Shown here piece by piece: positions 22,484 through 34,442 of a stretch of DNA of 64,000 nucleotides. The number at the start of each line of letters is the position of its first letter. Position 1 is the stretch's first letter. The position numbers were made by a program, and so were the translations under genes. The notes below the pieces were generated by a model. That model ran no database searches. It saw only the letters and a list, made by a program, of their open reading frames with translations, and was not told where the DNA came from. This DNA is from Bufo bufo (Eukaryota > Chordata > Amphibia > Anura > Bufonidae): the NCBI RefSeq assembly GCF_905171765.1, contig NC_053392.1, positions 503,360,556 through 503,424,555 on the forward strand. The letters run 5' to 3'.

Positions 22484-22630
22484 ATGGGCATAACAGTGCA
22501 CAGATCCCTTTCCCCATAACAGTGCACAGATCCCTTTCCCCATAACAGTGCACAGATCCCTTTCCCCATAACAGTGCACAGATCCCCTTCCCCATAACAG
22601 TGCACAGATCCCCCCTCCCCATAGCAGTGC
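22484..22630. repeat. 27-bp tandem array, about 5 units
   Basis: Unit: CATAACAGTGCACAGATCCC then TTTCCCC. It is inverted relative to the end of the neighbouring 31-bp array (GGGGGATATGTGCACTGTTATG), so the two arrays can pair. Confidence 0.88.
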
Positions 22631-23307
22631 CACAGACCGATCCCCCTACACATAACAGCCCCGGCCCTGCTGCTCACAGCAGACTAATCACTCACTGCAT
22701 CTTTATTTTACCTTACAATCGTGACGCTCCAGTAACAACTCTGCAGGCAGAGCGGAGGGCGGCGTAACGTCACTTACTCACGTGACGCACCTGCTCCGCC
22801 CACTTTATGAATGAAGGAGGCGGAGCAGGCGCGTCACGTGAGTAAGTGACGTTACGCCGCCCTCCGCTCTGCCTGCAGAGTTGTTACTGGAGCGTCACGA
22901 TTGTAAGGTAAAATAAAGATGCAGTGACTTAAAGTAAACCGCCCGCCCGGCGCCCGCCCGCACAAATCCCAAACCCCATATTTTCTGCCGATATGTACCA
23001 ATATCGGCCGAAATGGATTAGGCCCATTTTCGGCCGATATTTTCGGCCGCCGGAATTTCGGTGCACCCCTACTTCTTAGCCAGAGACAGACAAGACATAG
23101 CAACTGTCTTTTAAGGGAGCAGTGGAAAGGGACAGAGGACATTAATGAAAGCTGTTATTATAAGGTAATTACAGATATTTTGGCAATCATTGACAGACTA
23201 ACTCAGGTATACATGCCTAGCTCTAATAAACTAGCAAAAATATGACAGTTACACTTTAAGTGACAACCTTGACAACTTCCATGTGAGTGATAATGAAGTA
23301 AATATAA

Positions 23308-23728
23308 GGGTACTTTCCCACTAGCGTTTTACTTTTCCAGCACTGAGTTCCGTCATAGAGACTCAATACCGGAAAAGAACTGATCGGGCATATCCCCATG
23401 CATTCTGAATGGAGAGAAATCCGTTCAGGATGCATCAGGATGTCTTCAGTTCAGTCACTGAATGACGTTTGGACGGAGGAATAACCGCAGCATGCCGGAT
23501 CCGTTCGCACGCGCAGACCGGTAAAAATGTGAAAAAAATATATAACAGATCCGTTGCTCCAGATGACATCCGGAGAGACGGATTCGTTCTTGCAATGCAT
23601 TTGTAAGACGCATCTGCATCCGGATCTACAAATGCTGTCCGTTTGCATGTAGATTACCAGATCCGGCAGGCAGTTCCGGCGACGGAACTGCTTGCCGGAT
23701 CACTCTGCCGCAAGTGTGGCAGCAGCCC
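23308..23728. mobile_element. Harbinger-like MITE
   Basis: Ends GGGTACTTTCCCACTAGCG and AAGTGTGGCAGCAGCCC, flanked by TAA (23305-23307) and TAG (23729-23731). The ends are diverged, so it is an older copy. Confidence 0.55.
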
Positions 23729-24892
23729 TAGTTAAAGGGTTTTTCCCATGATTAGAAAAACCGAACATCAGATATCATATAGTACAAGACAATCTCTTTC
23801 TAACAAACTTAGAACCAGGCCTGCACCTCACGTGGACCCAGAGATCTCCTCATACGTTGTTCCAATTGCTGTGCTAGATTTATTTCAAGCTGGCAACTCA
23901 GCTGGAGGCAGACGAAGGATGGAACTGAGCATGTGCGTCCACCTCCACCACAATTTTGAAAAAGAGCAGGTGGCGCCATACAGTGGCTATGCTAAATTTG
24001 GAATTACATACAATAATCACAAACGTATTCACAAAGTGCTGGTTTGAAAAAACGTAGAATATTTTTCGGGGGACAACGTTTAAGGTACAAGATGGAATTC
24101 TTATCAACTGAAGAACTTATAACTTTATTGGTGATTTTTATTTTTATGCCCAAAAAAATAAATAAAAAAAATTATAAAATTCTAATGCAGAAAATCAACT
24201 CTTAAAAATGTAAGCAGCATGTTCACTCTGATCATCCCAGCTTGCTACAATTTTGGAATTAAGTCACTAAAGGGATATGATTAACATGTTGATACCGACT
24301 GTTTAAGAATGCGGCATGCCTAACGAGATTTCAGAAGCTGATAGGTAACATAAAGGTGTGGCCATGTGTCCTGATAATGCTGACACTCCTAGTATCATAT
24401 ATATTGCAGTGATTCATTAGCCGTAACGTCCTTTAAAACTCCACACCCAAAAAAAATACTTCATAGGTGCAAACGACAATAAGGCAGCACAGCCGCTGGT
24501 TTCTCTGTATTGCATAACTACTTGGAATTCATTCATTTAATTTTGCATTGCAAGTATCTAAAATGCTATTGCTGATCGTCCAAAGTACAAAAATAACTAT
24601 GTACAAAAAGTCACAAGCCAAATATACAAGATAAACATGATAAAACTCTGTAACGTCATATTTTTTTTTAGAGGTGATGCTCTTGTGTAGCAAGCTAAAG
24701 GGGCTGTCCATGATTAGAAAGACAAAGCAGTGTCGCACATGTCCGCAGCGTATGTGCCCTGTTCTCTTCGATGGAGCAGAGCTGAAATACCAGACATAAC
24801 CCATGGACAGATGTGGCGCTGTTTCTTGAAAAAGCAGCCATGATTTTCTAATTCTCCATAACCCCTTTTTTAATGTCAATAAGTTCTGATAT
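23729..24892. other. nphp1: NPHP1 intron 1, repeat remnants
   Basis: No exon or RNA gene recognised. The 99-residue ORF at 23748-24047 lies in what looks like an old interspersed repeat and has no domain. 24695-24875 is a T2-like MITE (AAAGGGGCTGTCCATGATTAG against CTAATTCTCCATAACCCC). Confidence 0.4.
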
Positions 24893-25000
24893 TAACCCCT
24901 TCAGCCACCATGACCTACCTGTACATCACAGTGGCTGAGGGTTTGTATGGAGCGGGCTGCTGCGTGGAGCACGGTCCATACGCCGGGGTGCCATCTATAA

Positions 25001-25999
25001 GGCTACTTTCACACTAGCGTTCGGAGCGGATCCGTCTGATGTTTCATCAGACAAATCCGCTCCGATAATGCAGACGTTCGCATCTGTTCAGAACGGATGC
25101 GTCTGCATTAAAACTTAGAAAATTTTCTAAGTGTGAAAGTTGTCTGAGCGGATCCGTTCAGACTTTACATTGTAAGTCAATGGGGAACGGATCCGCTTGA
25201 AGATTGAGCCATATTGTGTCATCTTCAAGCGGATCCGCCCCCATTGACTTAGGCTACTTTCACACTAGCGTTCGGGTGTCCGCTCGTGCGCACCGTTTGA
25301 AGGGGCTCACGAGCGGCCCCGAACGCATCCGTCTGGCCCCAATGCATTCTCAGTGGAGGCGGATGCACTGAGAATGCATCCGCCTGCCAGCGTTCAGCCT
25401 CCGCTCCGCTCAGTGAGCGGACACCTGAACGCTGCTTGCAGCGTTCGGGTGTCCGCCTGGCCGTGCGGAGGCGAGCGGATCCGTCCAGACTTACAATGTA
25501 AGTCAATGGGGGCGGATCCGCTTGAAGATGACACCATATGGCTCAATCTTCAAGCGGATCCGTTCCCCATTGACTTACAATGTAAAGTCTGAACGGATCC
25601 GCTCAGACAACTTTCACACTTAGAAAATTTTCTAAGTTTTAATGCAGACGCATCCGTTCTGAACGGATGCGAACGTCTGCATTATCGGAGCTGATCCGTC
25701 TGATGAAACATCAGACGGATCCGCTCCGAACGCTAGTGTGAAAGTAGCCTTACATTGTAAGTCTGGACGGATCCGCTCGCCTCCGCACGGCCAGGCGGAC
25801 ACCCGAACGCTGCAAGCAGCGTTCAGGTGTCCGCTCACTGAGCGGAGCGGAGGCTGAACGCTGGCAGGCGGATGCATTCTCAGTGGATCCGCCTCCACTG
25901 AGAATGCATTGGGGCCAGACGGATGCGTTCGGGGCCGCTCGTGAGCCCCTTCAAACGGTGCGCACGAGCGGACACCCGAACGCTAGTGTGAAAGTAGCC
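25001..25999. mobile_element. 498-bp Harbinger-like MITE split by a copy of itself
   Basis: Ends GGCTACTTTCACACTAGCG and CGCTAGTGTGAAAGTAGCC. Left flank TAA, right flank TAC. After removing the nested copy (25252-25749) and one TTA duplication, exactly 498 bp remain, the same length as the copies at 25252-25749 and 39581-40078. Confidence 0.85.
25252..25749. mobile_element. 498-bp Harbinger-like MITE, nested, opposite orientation
   Basis: Same ends as its host, inserted in reverse orientation, with TTA duplicated at 25249-25251 and 25750-25752. Its strand relation is seen from the internal order: host begins CGGAGCGGATCCG, nested copy begins CGGGTGTCCGCTCG. Confidence 0.88.
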
Positions 26000-28186
26000 T
26001 ACCACAGCAGGCACCTGGCCACCATGACTGGGATCAGCGATGACGCCGAAAACCGGTCATTTAACTGTTCAGATGACACATTCAATAGCGATCACAGCAT
26101 CTGTGAGGTTAAGCAGAGGGGTTCAGCTCCCTTTTGGCTTACGATCGGAGCCCTCATAGCGAGATCGCTGGGCTACGATTGGTTGCTGTGAAGAGCCTGG
26201 ACCCCGCTGAAGCTTCCTAGGCCTGCCATGGTAAGCTTCCTGCTGCTGAGCTGTGCACGAGGCACAGATCTGCAGGTAGAGCAGCAGAATCCCATTCACC
26301 ATAAAATAGATTTCTATTAGGGTGAATGAGACAAGGGATCAAAACACACCAGGTTCTAGCCCCCTAAGGGGAGTAAAAGTTATTGTATAGGAAGTTAAAA
26401 AAAGAAACTAATAAAATTTAAAGTTAAAATCGCCCCCCTTCCCAATTTTACATATAAAAATATATAAACAATAAAAAAAAACATAACAGGCATCGCCAAG
26501 TCTGAAAATGTCTGAACTATTAAAATATAAATATTTTTTCCTGCACGATGTACCCGTAACGGAACAAAAATAAAAACACGCGATTCGTCATTTTTTGGTC
26601 ACCTTATCCCCCCCCCAAAAAATTTTATAACAGTGATAAAAAAGTTGTATGGACCCCAAAAATGGTACCAATAAAAACTACATTTCATCCCCCAAAAAAC
26701 AAGTCCTCATACAGCTCTGTGAACAGAAATATAAAAAAGGTATGGCTGTCAGAAAACAGCGATACAAAGAAAAGTAGTAGTAAAAGTAGCAAAACAAAAA
26801 AAATAAAAACTATACAAATTTGGTATTGCTGTAATCGTATTAAGAACATCATGTCATTTTTAGCGCAGAGTGAATTCTGTGATATCAAAACCCAAAAAAC
26901 GTTGTCAGAATTGTGTGTTGTTGTTTTTTCAATTTAACCCCACAAATATTTTTTTCCTGTCTTCCAATACAAGACGTGGTAAATTAAATGGTGGCATTAA
27001 AAAAAAAAACTTAGCCTGCAAAAAATAAGCCTCCATATGGCTATATGAACCGATAACTAAAAAAAGTTATGGCTATTCGAATGTGGAGAGGAAAAAAAAT
27101 GAAAATGCAAAAACGAAAAGGGACCAGTACATAAGGGGCAGGCCCTTTCCATATAAAAACGTTTATGGCATATCACCTAGACACACACAATAAATCTGTA
27201 ATAGTTAGGGGTCTTACTATCTGGATTTTCAGCACCCAGTCCACAGACTAAACTTTTATGGACATGCTCTAGAAGTATTGATGTGGAGAATCCCTTTAAG
27301 ATTTGTATCTGCTATAATGTAATGTGAAACTCCAAATGAATCTATGGCAAATGTATCTTAGATCTTTGATACATATTAACCCCTTCACCCTGGAGGGTTT
27401 TTTGTTTTTCCCTCCCTGTCTTTCTGGGGCCATAACCTTTTTATTTTTCCATTCACACACACACACGTATGAGGGGTTGTTTTTTGTGGGACAAGTTGTA
27501 CTTTCTAATGGCACCATTTAATATTGCATACGATTTAGTGGGAAGCTGGAAACAAAATTCCAAAGGAGGTGGAATTGAAAAAAAAAAAAAATTCCCTATG
27601 GTAAAAATGACCTGTTACATTCTCTGGGTCAGTAGGTTACAACGATACCACATTTATATAGTTTTTCTAGCGTTTTAATACTGTAAAAACAATAAAAAAA
27701 ATTGGAAATACATTTTGACCGCTATAATTTTTTTGTAGTTATGTATACGGAGCTGTGTGTGAGCTCATTTTTTGCATGGCAATCTGTACTTTTCATTTAT
27801 ATCGTTTCGGGGTGTGTATGACTTTTTGATCACTTTTTCTTAAATTTTTTGGGGGAGGTGAAGCGATCAAAAAACATCAGATCGGCCATTTAGATTTTTT
27901 TTTTTTGCCACTACGCTGTTTGTTGTATGTGATAAATATTTTAATAATTTATATTTTGATTCTGGGGAAATGAGGGGGGGGGGGGTGATTTGAATTTTTA
28001 TATTTTAAAATATAAAGTAATTTTAACTTAAACATGCAGTCGTTAGATTGCTTCTTTCATAGATTCCAAAGCATTAACACTGGAGTCTATGTTCCTATGT
28101 AGCCCTATGTAGGAACCTATCTGCTGCAGCCTTGGATTATTCAGAAACCCGAGACTGACGCACACACCACCTGGCTCTCCAAATCC

Positions 28187-28313
28187 TCACTGCTGTTGCA
28201 AAACTACAACTCCCAGCATGCCCAGACTGCCTACAGCTATCAACCTACAGCAGGGCATGGTGGGAATTGTAGTTTTACAACAGCTGGAGGGCCGCAGGTT
28301 GGCCATCCCTGTC
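28187..28313. mobile_element. Fold-back repeat carrying ACTACAACTCCCAGCATGC
   Basis: Arms CTGTTGCAAAACTACAACTC and GAATTGTAGTTTTACAACAG flank an imperfect stem. The motif at 28203-28221 matches the ZNF143/SBS promoter motif closely. Related copies are at 48166-48318 and 61007-61157. Confidence 0.65.
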
Positions 28314-30068
28314 ATAGCGGCTAGACCAGGGGCATAGCTAAGGATTCATGGAACCTGGTGCTAGAGTTCAGCTTGGGCCCCCCTATCCTCAGTGCTTTGT
28401 GGCCAGGGGCAGGGAAGCACATAGCCTTCATGTTGCCTGAGGCAAAAACGGCACTAACCATCCGCCCCTCCAATGCCAAACTCTTGACCTAACCCCTTCT
28501 CTCCAGCCAGAGATGTAACTTGACCTGCATGCACTTTCTATAATACCAGTGTCTTCTTTGAGGCACATGGGTTTTTGGGCCCCCTCAGGCTCCTGGGCCC
28601 AGTAGCAACTGCGACCTCTGCACCCCCTTTAGTTACGCCCCTGGGCTAGACTCAACATACTCTGGAGCGGAGTTCAGGAAAAAATGACAATTAGAGATGG
28701 AGTCTGCAGTTGCTCCTCATGGGCACACACACGACCGTTTATTCTAAAAAGTCACCTCAATCGACTGCTAAACCTCAGACATTTCTAAACTAAGTTCTGT
28801 GCAAACAGTTCATCCTTCACAGTCAAACCTTATTACTCATACGCAGCAAACAATGCTTCAAATGTGAGTCTACACTTGCCAGATCATGAATCAGTGTTGA
28901 ACATAATGACAGTACAGGAGTACAGGGAACAATGGCGGTATCATAGCAGGCTGGTATGTGTGCCATCTAGAACGTCCATTCATGAGGACATCTTATGTTT
29001 ATTAAGGTTTTATCTCTATATCTAATGGAGATGTAAAAGAATTGTGTGTCCTCTGACAGTAAAACTAAAGAATGTCTGTCCTAAAAACAGCACAGGTGTA
29101 TTCTTCACGTGACTTATCTCTAAATGGGACATTTCATACTGTCGGGGGGGGGGGGGGGGGGCGACGGGGGGGCATTAGCCAAAGTCAGTATGCCAGTTTT
29201 CTGGTTTACAAAATTCACAAGATTTTGTGACTTTTTCCATTTTTAGAATGTTCATACTTAGCCCAGGGGGCGCGGACAGACAGATTTAATATAATTTACG
29301 ACAGAAATAGGCACAAAGGACAGTATTAATCTACTGCAGCTAATAGCTGGCCTAGTTTTGAGATTCTGGAGCACTGACTGCCAGAATATGCACCAAACTT
29401 ATTAAAAGGTCTATGCTTCCTAATCATTTTGGTGGAGTTTATGCCAGTGAATTTATTTTTTATTCAGACTGGCGTACGAAATGAAATTCCTACCTATGTG
29501 TCAATGGTAACTCAAGAAAGCTATTCTTTGGAGACACTGACATAATATATAAAAGGGAACCTGACATGTTGAATATGGATCCTGGTCTGCAGGCAGCAGG
29601 GGTGGACTACGGGGAGATTTCCTGGTGGGCTGATGCTCATGGGGGCAGCCTGAGTCCTCCTGACTGCTGATGGCCGGGTACATAATGGTCTGACGTCTAT
29701 GTATTTGGCTGGCGGCTGCAGATGCCCTCCCGAATTCAATCGTATTGCTGTCCTCAGGATGGTGATGCAGTTGAGTACTGTGACGTGCCATGGAAGCCCA
29801 TGGCTCCTTGCACCGCTGTTCACCCTCATAGGCTACAGGCCACTATATGAGGCAGAGTACAAATGGTGCAGGGACACAGGCATCTCAGGCTGCAGAATGG
29901 AAAAGGCTGGTGGTAGGAAGCGTACTACTGGGGGGCACTACAGGTTTATTACTTGTCTGGGCAGCATGCTGAACGTAGGACTGTGGCCCCCTGCTCCATA
30001 TATTAATTGGAGAAGGAAGACAGAACCTGGCAACTATTGATGGCCACCACAGAGGGAGGTGTTTTGTG
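28314..30068. other. nphp1: NPHP1 intron 1; left flank of the 41-bp array
   Basis: No gene. An 18-G run is at 29144-29161. The stretch 29590-29760 (GGGTACATAATGGTCTGA, GGCGGCTGCAGATGCCCTCC) resembles 63300-63460, where a single copy of the array unit follows, so it belongs to the same dispersed repeat. Confidence 0.5.
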
Positions 30069-32953
30069 CTGCACTGTGGTATTTGGTTCTGCTGAGGCCG
30101 TACGTTGTGCTGCACTGTGGTATTTGGTTCTGCTGAGGCCGTACGTTGTACTGCACTGTGGTATTTGGTTCTGCTGAGGCCGTACGTTGTACTGCACTGT
30201 GGTATTTGGTTCTGCTGAGGCCGTACGTTGTACTGCACTGTGGTATTTGGTTATGCTGAGGCAGTACGTTGTACTGCACTGTGGTATTTGGTTATGCTGA
30301 GGCAGTACGTTGTACCTCACTGTGGTATTTGGTTCTGCTGAGGCAGTACGTTGTACTGCACTGTGGTATTTGGTTCTGCTGAGGCAGTACGTTGTACCTC
30401 ACTGTGGTATTTGGTTCTGCTGAGGCCGTACGTTGTACTGCACTGTGGTATTTGGTTCTGCTGAGGCAGTACGTTGTACCTCACTGTGGTATTTGGTTCT
30501 GCTGAGGCAGTACGTTGTACTGCACTGTGGTATTTGGTTCTGCTGAGGCCGTACGTTGTACTGCACTGTGATATTTGGTTCTGCTGAGGCAGTACGTTGT
30601 ACCTCACTGTGGTATTTGGTTCTGCTGAGGCAGTACGTTGTACTGCACTGTGGTATTTGGTTCTGCTGAGGCCGTACGTTGTGCTGCACTGTGGTATTTG
30701 GTTCTGCTGAGGCAGTACGTTGTACTGCACTGTGGTATTTGGTTCTGCTGAGGCAGTACGTTGTACCTCACTGTGGTATTTGGTTCTGCTGAGGCAGTAC
30801 GTTGTACTGCACTGTGGTATTTGGTTCTGCTGAGGCCGTACGTTGTACTGCACTGTGATATTTGGTTCTGCTGAGGCCGTACGTTGTACTGCACTGTGGT
30901 ATTTGGTTCTGCTGAGGCCGTACGTTGTACTGCACTGTGGTATTTGGTTCTGCTGAGGCAGTACGTTGTGCTGCACTGTGGTATTTGGTTCTGCTGAGGC
31001 CGTACGTTGTACTGCACTGTGGTATTTGGTTCTGCTGAGGCCGTACGTTGTACTGCACTGTGGTATTTGGTTCTGCTGAGGCCGTACGTTGTACTGCACT
31101 GTGGTATTTGGTTCTGCTGAGGCAGTACGTTGTACTGCACTGTGGTATTTGGTTCTGCTGAGGCAGTACGTTGTACTGCACTGTGGTATTTGGTTCTGCT
31201 GAGGCAGTACGTTGTACTGCACTGTGGTATTTGGTTCTGCTGAGGCCGTACGTTGTACTGCACTGTGGTATTTGGTTCTGCTGAGGCCGTACGTTGTACT
31301 GCACTGTGGTATTTGGTTCTGCTGAGGCCGTACGTTGTACTGCACTGTGGTATTTGGTTCTGCTGAGGCAGTACGTTGTACCTCACTGTGGTATTTGGTT
31401 CTGCTGAGGCAGTACGTTGTACTGCACTATGGTATTTGGTTCTGCTGAGGCGGTACGTTGTGCTGCACTGTGGTATTTGGTTCTGCTGAGGCAGTACGTT
31501 GTACTGCACTGTGGTATTTGGTTCTGCTGAGGCCGTACGTTGTGCTGCACTCTGGTATTTGGTTCTGCTGAGGCAGTACGTTGTACTGCACTATGGTATT
31601 TGGTTCTGCTGAGGCAGTACGTTGTGCTGCACTGTGGTATTTGGTTCTGCTAAGCCAGTACGTTGTACTGCACTATGGTATTTGGTTCTGCTGAGGCAGT
31701 ACATTGTACTGCACTATGGTATTTGGTTCTGCTGAGGCGGTACGTTGTACTGCACTGTGGTATTTGGTTCTGCTGAGGCAGTACGTTGTACCTCACTGTG
31801 GTATTTGGTTCTGCTGAGGCAGTACGTTGTGCTGCACTGTGGTATTTGGTTCTGCTGAGGCAGTACGTTGTACCTCACTGTGGTATTTGGTTCTGCTGAG
31901 GCAGTACGTTGTACTGCACTGTGGTATTTGGTTCTGCTGAGGCCGTACGTTGTACTGCACTGTGATATTTGGTTCTGCTGAGGCCGTACGTTGTACTGCA
32001 CTGTGGTATTTGGTTCTGCTGAGGCCGTACGTTGTACTGCACTGTGGTATTTGGTTCTGCTGAGGCAGTACGTTGTGCTGCACTGTGGTATTTGGTTCTG
32101 CTGAGGCCGTACGTTGTACTGCACTGTGATATTTGGTTCTGCTGAGGCCGTACGTTGTACTGCACTGTGGTATTTGGTTCTGCTGAGGCCGTACGTTGTA
32201 CTGCACTGTGGTATTTGGTTCTGCTGAGGCCGTACGTTGTACTGCACTGTGGTATTTGGTTCTGCTGAGGCAGTACGTTGTACTGCACTGTGGTATTTGG
32301 TTCTGCTGAGGCAGTACGTTGTACTGCACTGTGGTATTTGGTTCTGCTGAGGCAGTACGTTGTACTGCACTGTGGTATTTGGTTCTGCTGAGGCCGTACG
32401 TTGTACTGCACTGTGGTATTTGGTTCTGCTGAGGCCGTACGTTGTACTGCACTGTGGTATTTGGTTCTGCTGAGGCCGTACGTTGTACTGCACTGTGGTA
32501 TTTGGTTCTGCTGAGGCCGTACGTTGTACTGCACTGTGGTATTTGGTTCTGCTGAGGCAGTACGTTGTACCTCACTGTGGTATTTGGTTCTGCTGAGGCA
32601 GTACGTTGTACTGCACTATGGTATTTGGTTCTGCTGAGGCGGTACGTTGTGCTGCACTGTGGTATTTGGTTCTGCTGAGGCAGTACGTTGTACTGCACTG
32701 TGGTATTTGGTTCTGCTGAGGCCGTACGTTGTGCTGCACTCTGGTATTTGGTTCTGCTGAGGCAGTACGTTGTACTGCACTATGGTATTTGGTTCTGCTG
32801 AGGCAGTACGTTGTGCTGCACTGTGGTATTTGGTTCTGCTAAGCCAGTACGTTGTACTGCACTATGGTATTTGGTTCTGCTGAGGCAGTACATTGTACTG
32901 CACTATGGTATTTGGTTCTGCTGAGGCGGTACGTTGTGCTGCACTGTGGTATT
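30069..32953. repeat. 41-bp tandem array, about 70 units, with 1189-bp higher-order repeat
   Basis: Unit contains GGTATTTGGTTCTGCTGAGG then CCGTACGTTGTACTGCACTGT. Variants: CCGTACG, CAGTACG and CGGTACG; TGCAC or CTCAC; rare GATATTT and ACTATGG. Rare variants recur exactly 1189 bp (29 units) apart: ACTATGG at 31421/32610, TAAGCCAG at 31651/32840, ACATTG at 31701/32890. The minus strand has almost no stops, which creates overlapping long ORFs (up to 342 codons) with QYNVRPQQNQIPQ-type periodicity. These are not credible genes. In NPHP1 intron 1. Confidence 0.97.
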
Positions 32954-33108
32954 GTTGACCCTGCCCATTTATGTTGGCCTCATCTACTTGTGTCAATCTG
33001 GACCCACCTACAACCCAAAGGCCTCTTTTAGGTTATTTCCCAGGGCCAAGTTCCCAGTCCACCCCTGGCAGGGAGCATGAAACGGAGCATGAGGAACTGA
33101 GCAGATTT

Positions 33109-33960
33109 CGTGTTTCCCTGAAAATAAGCCCTACCCCGATAATAAGCACTAGCGCTATTTTGCAGGGTTTTTGGAGTTGTCTTAAAGTGTAAGCCCTACT
33201 CCAAAAATAAGCCCTAGATACAGCCGTATTTTATTTTATATAAAGGGAAGGTGGGGGAAATGTGCGGGCTGCAGCAGCTCAGGAGCGCTCCCTAATGGCT
33301 CCTGAGCTGCCATGAAACTGTGGGCGGGCAGCGCAGGCTTCAGTGAATTAGCCTTCAGTGAAGCCGCCAGCCCGCGCATACATCGCGGCACTAAGCAGCA
33401 CCTGACGGGCGGGCTGGCGGCTTCACTAAATGCTAAATTATGGCAGCAGCCCGCGCTTCCCTTCACTTTCACGTTGGGCAGGCTGGCGGCTTCTCTGTAT
33501 GCCCTGTACTGCCGCCAGCCCGCACTTTCTTACTTACATGAAGGAAGCAGCAGGAGGATCTCCTTCTCCTCTCTGCTGCCCGGAGGAGCTTCCTACATCT
33601 CTCCCGTGCCATATCTGCTCTCCCTGGTACCGTAGATTGCTGCCTAGGTCCCTTGGGTAAGGACAGCTCAGGGGCAATATACGGTACCAAAATGAAAAAT
33701 GTGTGGCAAATATGACTATAACCCCCCTCATCCATAGGAATGCAACTATGTACTGCAGTATAAGGGTGCATTCCTATGGATGAGGGGGGTTATAGTCATA
33801 TTTAATATAAACACTGTCCAGGGACTGTTCTGTAATTGGCATGTGTCTATATAAAATATGTTTATGGAGCCAAAATAAGCCCTACCCCAATAATAAGCCC
33901 TAACCCTTTTTTCGGAGAAAAAAAATATATAAGACCCTGTCTTATTTTCGGAGAAACACG
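33109..33960. mobile_element. TIR element with AATAAGCCC ends
   Basis: Ends CGTGTTTCCCTGAAAATAAG and CTTATTTTCGGAGAAACACG are imperfect complements, with further AATAAGCCCTA repeats just inside each end. The middle has repeated GCGGGCTGGCGGCTTC blocks and a 45-bp-arm hairpin at about 33708-33805. No coding capacity. A similar dispersed repeat is common in tetrapods; I leave the superfamily open. Confidence 0.55.
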
Positions 33961-34442
33961 GTACATAGGTTGGTGGGAATGAATTCTGTATTTACGCACT
34001 GACATTTCTGCTCATTGGGGGCTTAGAAGCAGCTTCTTCTCACCAGCACTGAACACATATGGTGGATATTCTGAAAGGGAATTAAAGAACACCAGGTGGC
34101 GCCACAACAAGAATAAAAAAGCAAGATCTAGAAAAAAAATGATTACAATTAAAAAATGATTACGTCTTGGGTGATCTAACAGAGAAATGCAATATTTAAT
34201 AACCGTAGCTGTGACTCAGATCTCCTCACATGGTCACTACCAGTAATAGGTAAGTACATTACTACATGCCACTCACGTTCGTCTGAGGTTTCCATTAGAC
34301 TGTTCTCATTATGCAAACGCATTTCGCATTTTTTAAATAACTTGGACGATAAATGGGAACATTATTAGTTACCAATAATTAAAGAAACTGATATCCGAAA
34401 ACATAAAAATACCTCTTTTCGTGTATCACTGATCTAGTTTAA

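Larger units (their letters stand above)
21864..23071. mobile_element. Non-autonomous hAT element with internal minisatellites
   Basis: 1208 bp. Ends TAGGGGTGCACCGAAAT and ATTTCGGTGCACCCCTA are complements. The 8-bp target duplication CTTCTTAG is at 21856-21863 and 23072-23079. Eight-base duplication plus this end sequence identifies hAT. Inside are a CCGAAA-rich subterminal zone, two tandem arrays (22165-22468, 22484-22630) and a large palindrome (about 22700-22925). No transposase. Confidence 0.88.
18822..23259. mobile_element. T2/Kolobok-like MITE, family X copy 2, with three insertions
   Basis: Reverse-oriented sister of 3742-4730. Its pieces are 18822-18964, 21327-21499, 21816-21863 and 23072-23259. 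They are separated by a TTAA element (18961-21330), a fold-back element (21500-21815) and a hAT element (21864-23071). TTAA bounds both ends. The pieces, read in order, follow copy 1 on the other strand. Confidence 0.75.
24893..28100. repeat. AT-rich TTAACCCCTT-type repeat region
   Basis: Starts TTAACCCCTTCAGCC at 24893. A second start-like motif, TTAACCCCTTCACCCTGG, occurs at 27379. The AT-rich interior (26300-27300) resembles the long elements at 18961-21330 and 52821-58207. A self-nested 498-bp MITE occupies 25001-25999. There is a 12-G run at 27974-27985. Boundaries on the right are uncertain. Confidence 0.45.

Noticed and set aside
22157..22545. Three overlapping plus-strand ORFs rich in Gly and Trp
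   Set aside because: Frame-cycling through a 31-bp array inside a hAT element.
23748..24047. 99-codon plus-strand ORF as a possible exon
   Set aside because: Looks like an old interspersed repeat; no recognisable domain and no link in phase to NPHP1, which is on the other strand.
30317..31345. 342-codon minus-strand ORF with regular repeats
   Set aside because: Produced by the 41-bp array; the same text appears in all three frames and there is no start context, domain or conservation argument.
33312..33635. 107-codon plus-strand ORF with repeated AASL blocks
   Set aside because: Lies in a fold-back element with internal repeats; opposite-strand and other-frame ORFs are equally open.
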